Source: JAIBJP01 sp035639875
Lineage (GTDB): Bacteria; Actinomycetota; Thermoleophilia; Gaiellales; Gaiellaceae
Length of the DNA: 27,347 nucleotides
Reading direction: 5' to 3'
Assembly (NCBI GenBank): GCA_035639875.1
Contig: DASQXE010000074.1
Location: forward strand, 1-27,347
Under the pieces are notes generated by a model. That model ran no database searches. It had not been told where the DNA came from and worked only from the letters and a program-made list of their open reading frames with translations. Positions 23,688-27,347 of this stretch are shown here, one piece after another; the first letter of the stretch is position 1, and the number at the start of each line of letters is the position of its first letter. Position numbers and translations under genes: made by a program.

Positions 23688-24574
23688 GCGGCTACGACAC
23701 GCCCCCCCGACATGGGGCGGCCCACCGGGCCGCCCCATTTCTTCTTGGGGAAGGTGGACAGCAGATACACGCTCGCCAGGCCCGCCCACTCGCCGTACGG
23801 TTCCAGGAGCTCCCTGGTGTCGTCCGCGTCGGCCCAGCGACCGCGCAGCGCTGAGCACAGCTTCACGAGCCCGAGGTCGCCGACGAGCCCGCGCTCGTAC
23901 CGGCCGAGACCGTACAGGCACACCATCCCGGCCGACCACGGGCCGAGGCCGCGCTCGCGCTCGATCCGCGCCGCCGCCGCGGCTGTGTCGACCCCGTGGA
24001 GACGCTCGGGATCGAAATAGTGGGTGATCCGTAGGAGCGCCGAAGCCTTCCGCGAGATCAGCCCGTCACGGGCGAGCTCTGCTCGGGTGAACCGGCCGAA
24101 GGTGTCCCGCCCAGGCGGAAGGTGGAGGCCGCCATGCTTCCGCGAGGCCTTGCGCACGAGCCGGTTTTCGAGGAGCCGTGCCGCTTTCGACTGAATGAGC
24201 TGACCGCACACCGCCTTGAGCAGCGCGTGCGTGACCGTCGCCGTCCGGAGCGGGCGGAGTCCAGCGAGGTCCCGGGTCGCGCGCCCGATGAGCGGGTCCC
24301 GTTCGAACCGCTCGAGGAAGGGTGAATGGCTCGCGTCCGCAGCGAGGATGAAGCGCACCTTCTCGAGCGCCACGCGCTGCGCTCTCCCCTCGATGCGGAC
24401 GACGAGGCTCCCGTCGGCTCGCTGGTGGACCCATGCGGCGACTGGCGAGTCGTCGGCCTCGAGGACCATCGTGAGCACGCCGTCGCGCAAGAAGCGCGTC
24501 GCGTCGCTCCTCATGCGGGCCGAGAGGGCGAGCGAGTAGGGCGGCTTGGGGACGATCGTGGTCTCGAGCGCCAC
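23684..24574 (-). CDS. AlkA-like DNA glycosylase, HhH-GPD family
   Basis: 296 residues. The C-terminal half has a helix-hairpin-helix (ERGLGPWSAGMVCLYGLGRY, about 207-226), followed by VGDLGLVKL, whose Asp (about 233) occupies the position of the HhH-GPD catalytic Asp in AlkA-type 3-methyladenine glycosylases. The N-terminal region (about 1-100) is beta-rich, as in AlkA. It would excise damaged purines in base excision repair. Start GTG 24574, weak ribosome site. The last ~20 residues (KKKWGGPVGRPMSGGRVVAA) lie beyond the conserved fold and are encoded by DNA that is also a terminator hairpin for the opposite strand. Substrate specificity is not predictable. Confidence 0.85.
   Translation of the reverse strand: MALETTIVPKPPYSLALSARMRSDATRFLRDGVLTMVLEADDSPVAAWVHQRADGSLVVRIEGRAQRVALEKVRFILAADASHSPFLERFERDPLIGRATRDLAGLRPLRTATVTHALLKAVCGQLIQSKAARLLENRLVRKASRKHGGLHLPPGRDTFGRFTRAELARDGLISRKASALLRITHYFDPERLHGVDTAAAAARIERERGLGPWSAGMVCLYGLGRYERGLVGDLGLVKLCSALRGRWADADDTRELLEPYGEWAGLASVYLLSTFPKKKWGGPVGRPMSGGRVVAA
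23712..23746 (+). terminator. strong intrinsic terminator of LPFTG gene, inside convergent CDS
   Basis: ATGGGGCGGCCC (23712-23723) and GGGCCGCCCCAT (23727-23738) form a perfect 12-bp stem with loop ACC, followed by TTCTTCTT (23739-23746). It begins 24 nt after the stop of the second LPFTG gene and lies wholly inside the 3' coding end of the convergent glycosylase gene. Confidence 0.85.
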
Positions 24575-24645
24575 GCGCTCGCAGCCTAACGAAGCCGCCG
24601 GTGGATCTAACGCGGGCCGGCGTGCTGGCGCGGCGCAGCGTCGTC

Positions 24646-24675
24646 ACGCGGCGGCCCGAGCCGGCTCTGCCGCGT
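24646..24675. terminator. weak hairpin between CAP gene and glycosylase gene
   Basis: ACGCGGC (24646-24652) pairs with GCCGCGT (24669-24675); the loop contains the 10-bp palindrome GAGCCGGCTC. It lies in the 132-nt gap between the two minus-strand genes, downstream of the CAP gene. No T tract, so terminator activity is uncertain. Otherwise I see nothing firm in this gap. Confidence 0.3.
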
Positions 24676-24706
24676 CACTCTGAACGCGGATGCGTTGGCC
24701 AGCGCG

Positions 24707-25255
24707 TCAGGACCGTTTGCCGAACTCGGCGGCGATGATGGTCAGTTCGGGGTAATCGCGGTAGTAGCCTGCGGGCGCCGTGACGTGGACGATCGACACG
24801 CCCACGTACCGCCATTTGCCGAGGACGTTCGCGCGGTGGCCGGGGCTGTTCATCCACCAGTTCACCATCTGCGCCGCCGTCACGTCAGGCGCGCCCCAGC
24901 CGAGATTCTCGCCCGCCGTCCACGACCCGTACCCGGGACCCGGCCAGTACCAGTGGATCCAGGTTCCGAAGGACCTCCAAGTCGACTTGAAGCGGAGCTC
25001 GTGACGGAAGTAGCCGAGCTTGCCCATTGAGTTCGCGTGGCGCGTGGCAGCCGAGGTGAGGAGGGAGGCGGTGCGAAGGACCCGGAGGCCGTGCGCCGCG
25101 CGCACCTGGTTGATGCGCGTGACGAGTGTCGGCTCGAGCGAGTCCCTCGGGGTGATCGTGGCCGCGGCGGCCGAGGCCGCTGAGCCGAACAGACACCCCG
25201 CCATGAGCGCAACGACGAGAGCTTTGGCATGGGCGCTGTCCTTCCGGCTCCTCAT
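24707..25255 (-). CDS. secreted CAP-domain (SCP/PR-1-like) protein
   Basis: 182 residues. Signal peptide (KALVVALMAGCLFGSAASAAAA, about 11-32). CAP fold: TRINQVRAAHGLRVL (about 46-60), ATRHANSMGKLGYFRH (His73 and His85), TAGENLGWG (Glu116) and WWMNSPGHRANVLG (His140). These are the His/Glu cavity residues of bacterial CAP proteins. About 25 residues rich in Trp/Tyr/Gly (FGTWIHWYWPGPGYGSW) are inserted between RHELRF and AGENL, longer than in many relatives. CAP proteins are extracellular, and most bacterial ones lack a defined role. ATG 25255, with a poor ribosome site (AAGAAG). Its 5' end is divergent from clpC across 170 nt. Confidence 0.9.
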   Translation of the reverse strand: MRSRKDSAHAKALVVALMAGCLFGSAASAAAATITPRDSLEPTLVTRINQVRAAHGLRVLRTASLLTSAATRHANSMGKLGYFRHELRFKSTWRSFGTWIHWYWPGPGYGSWTAGENLGWGAPDVTAAQMVNWWMNSPGHRANVLGKWRYVGVSIVHVTAPAGYYRDYPELTIIAAEFGKRS

Positions 25256-25425
25256 GCTTCTTACGTCGGCGCCCGGTGAGGGCGGTCCGTCCCCCGAATG
25301 GGGCGATCTTCAGTAAAGGTGTCGAGCGTCCGATACGGGGTAGTACCGCCCCTCCGACGGGTGTTCAGTAGCCCCCGAGCAGTCAGCTACGATAGGTCCC
25401 GAAGTCGGCCGGAAAGGACTTGCGG

Positions 25426-27347
25426 TTGTTCGAACGGTTCACCGAGAGGGCTCGACAAGTCGTCGTTCTCGCGCAAGACGAGGCCCGCGCGCTCAAGCAC
25501 AACTACATCGGGACCGAGCACATCCTCCTGGGGCTGCTCCGCGAAGAGGAGGGCCTCGCGGCCCGCGTCCTCGAGAGCCTCGACATAACCGTCGAGGAGG
25601 TGCGCGCTCAGGTCGCTCGCATCGTTGGCCAGGGCGACGAGGTGACGACCGGCCAGATCCCGTTCACGCCGCGCGCGAAGAAGGTGCTCGAGCTCGCTCT
25701 GCGCGAAGCGCTCTCGCTTGGCCACAACTACATCGGCACGGAGCACATCCTCCTCGGCCTCGTCCGCGAGAACGAAGGAGTCGCCGCTCGCATCCTGCTC
25801 GACTTCGATGCCGACGCGGAGAAGATCCGCAACGAGATCATCCGCATGCTGTCAGGCCCGGGCCGCCGCCAGCAGGCCGGAGGCGGCGCTGCCGGAGAAA
25901 AGACGAAGAGCTCGAAGCTCCTCGACCAGTTCGGCCGCAACCTGACGAAGCTCGCCGCCGAGGGGAAGCTCGACCCAGTCGTCGGGCGCCAGACCGAGAT
26001 CGAGCGGGTCATGCAGATCCTGTCGCGCCGCACGAAGAACAACCCGGTGCTGATCGGCGAACCCGGCGTTGGCAAGACCGCGGTCGTCGAGGGCCTCGCC
26101 GCTCGCATCGCGGGCAACCAGGTGCCCGAGCTCCTGAAGGGGAAGCAGATCTACACGCTCGACCTGGCCGCGTTGGTGGCCGGCTCCAAGTACCGCGGCG
26201 AGTTCGAAGAGCGCCTGAAGAAGGTGATGAAGGAGATCACCCAGCGCGGCGACATCATTCTTTTCATCGACGAGCTGCATAACCTCGTCGGCGCTGGTGC
26301 GGCTGAAGGCGCGATCGACGCCGCGTCCATCCTCAAGCCGGCGCTCGCCCGCGGCGAGCTGCAGACCATCGGCGCGACGACGCTCGACGAGTACCGGAAA
26401 TACCTCGAGCGCGACGCCGCCCTCGAGCGGCGCTTCCAGCAGATCAAGGTGGACGAGCCGTCGGTGGACGACACCGTCCAGATCCTCCGCGGCCTGCGCG
26501 ACCGCTACGAGGCGCATCACCGCTGCACGATCACCGACGACGCCCTGCGCGCGGCCGCCACGCTCTCAGACCGCTACATCCAGGACCGTCACCTGCCGGA
26601 CAAGGCCATCGATCTGATCGACGAGGCCGCGTCCCGTATGCGCATCAAGACGATGACCGCACCGCCGCGGCACCGCGAGCTCGAAGAAGAGATCGACCGC
26701 GTGCGCGAGGAGAAGGAAGCCGCGATCGAGGCGCAGGAATTCGAGAAGGCGGCCAACCTGCGCGACAAGGAGCGCAAGCTCACGCAGAAGAAGCGCGACC
26801 TCGAGGAGAAGTGGCGCTCATCCGAACAGAGCGAGAAGCCGGAGATCGGCGAGGAGGAGATCGCCGACATCGTCTCGATGTGGACCGGCATCCCGGTCTT
26901 CAAGCTGACCGAGGCCGAGTCCCAGAAGCTCGTCCGCATGGAGGACGAGCTGCACAAGCGCGTCATCGGCCAGCACGAGGCGATCGTGGCCGTGTCCAAG
27001 TCCATCCGCCGTGCGCGGGCCGGGATCAAGGATCCCAAGCGCCCGACCGGCTCGTTCATCTTCCTCGGCCCGTCCGGCGTGGGGAAGACCGAGCTCGCGC
27101 GCACGCTCGCCGAGTTCCTCTTCGGCGACGAGGACGCGATGATCCAGGTCGACATGTCGGAGTACATGGAGAAGCACTCCGTGTCCCGGCTCGTCGGCTC
27201 GCCGCCCGGCTACATCGGCTACGACGAGGGCGGGCAGCTGACCGAGGCCGTGCGCCGGAAGCCCTACTCGGTCGTGCTTTTGGACGAGATCGAGAAGGCG
27301 CACCCCGACGTCTTCAACATCCTGCTCCAGATCCTCGAGGACGGGAA
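25426..27347 (+). CDS. clpC: ClpC-type AAA+ unfoldase (3' end outside window)
   Basis: About 640 residues visible. The double Clp N-domain (1-145: NYIGTEHILLGLLREEEG, then NYIGTEHILLGLVRENEG) precedes a linker and AAA module 1: Walker A GEPGVGKT, Walker B IILFIDELHNLVGAG, arginine region LERRF. The middle coiled-coil domain (LEEEIDRVREEKEAAIEAQEF) is the short ClpC type with a UVR-like EFEKAANLRDKE. AAA module 2 begins with Walker A GPSGVGKTE and Walker B VVLLDEIEKAHP; the window ends just after. ClpC unfolds proteins for ClpP. The start is TTG 25426 (AAAGGA about 8 nt upstream), with an alternative TTG at 25420. The 170-nt region before it holds the divergent promoter; no certain -10/-35 or operator is seen. 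The protease-binding loop is not visible. Confidence 0.96.
   Translation, partial: MFERFTERARQVVVLAQDEARALKHNYIGTEHILLGLLREEEGLAARVLESLDITVEEVRAQVARIVGQGDEVTTGQIPFTPRAKKVLELALREALSLGHNYIGTEHILLGLVRENEGVAARILLDFDADAEKIRNEIIRMLSGPGRRQQAGGGAAGEKTKSSKLLDQFGRNLTKLAAEGKLDPVVGRQTEIERVMQILSRRTKNNPVLIGEPGVGKTAVVEGLAARIAGNQVPELLKGKQIYTLDLAALVAGSKYRGEFEERLKKVMKEITQRGDIILFIDELHNLVGAGAAEGAIDAASILKPALARGELQTIGATTLDEYRKYLERDAALERRFQQIKVDEPSVDDTVQILRGLRDRYEAHHRCTITDDALRAAATLSDRYIQDRHLPDKAIDLIDEAASRMRIKTMTAPPRHRELEEEIDRVREEKEAAIEAQEFEKAANLRDKERKLTQKKRDLEEKWRSSEQSEKPEIGEEEIADIVSMWTGIPVFKLTEAESQKLVRMEDELHKRVIGQHEAIVAVSKSIRRARAGIKDPKRPTGSFIFLGPSGVGKTELARTLAEFLFGDEDAMIQVDMSEYMEKHSVSRLVGSPPGYIGYDEGGQLTEAVRRKPYSVVLLDEIEKAHPDVFNILLQILEDG

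Noticed and set aside
24575..24706. Possible small gene in the gap between the CAP and glycosylase genes
   Set aside because: No frame with a plausible start, ribosome site and homology; the gap has only a weak hairpin and possible promoter sequence.

Overview
The window is GC-rich chromosomal DNA, densely coding, with many GTG and TTG starts. It looks like a high-GC Gram-positive (Actinomycetota). The core order tilS-hpt-ftsH-folP-folB-folK ... coaX ... lysS-clpC follows, as I remember it, the mycobacterial/actinobacterial chromosome. The interspersed genes (CHRTGS/LPFTG surface proteins, a cyclase-ATPase, a DUF4081-type GNAT) suggest a deep-branching actinobacterium such as Thermoleophilia. 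That lineage call is inference. I found no tRNA, rRNA, CRISPR array, insertion sequence or phage gene.

Layout. 1-4.8 kb: the 3' end of a VanW-family gene, a hot-dog thioesterase, a DUF4349 lipoprotein, a small coiled-coil protein with a basic tail, a minus-strand pair (DeoD-type purine nucleoside phosphorylase plus a diacylglycerol-kinase-like lipid kinase) and a two-domain acetyltransferase. 4.9-13.8 kb: a plus-strand housekeeping run of lipoprotein, tilS, hpt, ftsH, folP, folB, a secreted subtilisin-like protease, folK, a DUF2469 protein and coaX. 13.8-18.4 kb: a 1189-residue minus-strand signalling protein (class III cyclase + AAA-type ATPase + helical repeats + oligopeptide-binding-protein domain), divergent from a protein with two tandem DUF892/ferritin-like domains. 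18.4-22.1 kb: a DusB-type tRNA-dihydrouridine synthase divergent from greA, then a tail-anchored protein made only of a ClpC N-domain, coupled by GTGA overlap to lysS. 22.2-25.3 kb: two paralogous LPFTG cell-surface proteins, an AlkA-like glycosylase and a secreted CAP-domain protein. From 25.4 kb: clpC, cut by the window end.

Working together. The folate genes (folP, folB, folK), coaX, hpt, deoD and tilS cover cofactor, nucleotide-salvage and tRNA functions; FtsH, ClpC and the ClpN-only protein point to proteolysis; the LPFTG, CAP, VanW and S8 proteins act at or outside the envelope.

The most unusual items are (1) the cyclase/ATPase/solute-binding fusion, with no visible export signal and a non-canonical Gln/Asn substrate-site pair; (2) the membrane-anchored ClpC N-domain paralogue a few kilobases from clpC, preceded by a three-arm sequence that can form two competing hairpins; (3) a secreted protease embedded in the folate operon. 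Coding density is high: three convergent pairs overlap by exactly 4 nt at their stop codons, and several codirectional genes overlap as ATGA/GTGA. No gene-free stretch exceeds 300 bases.
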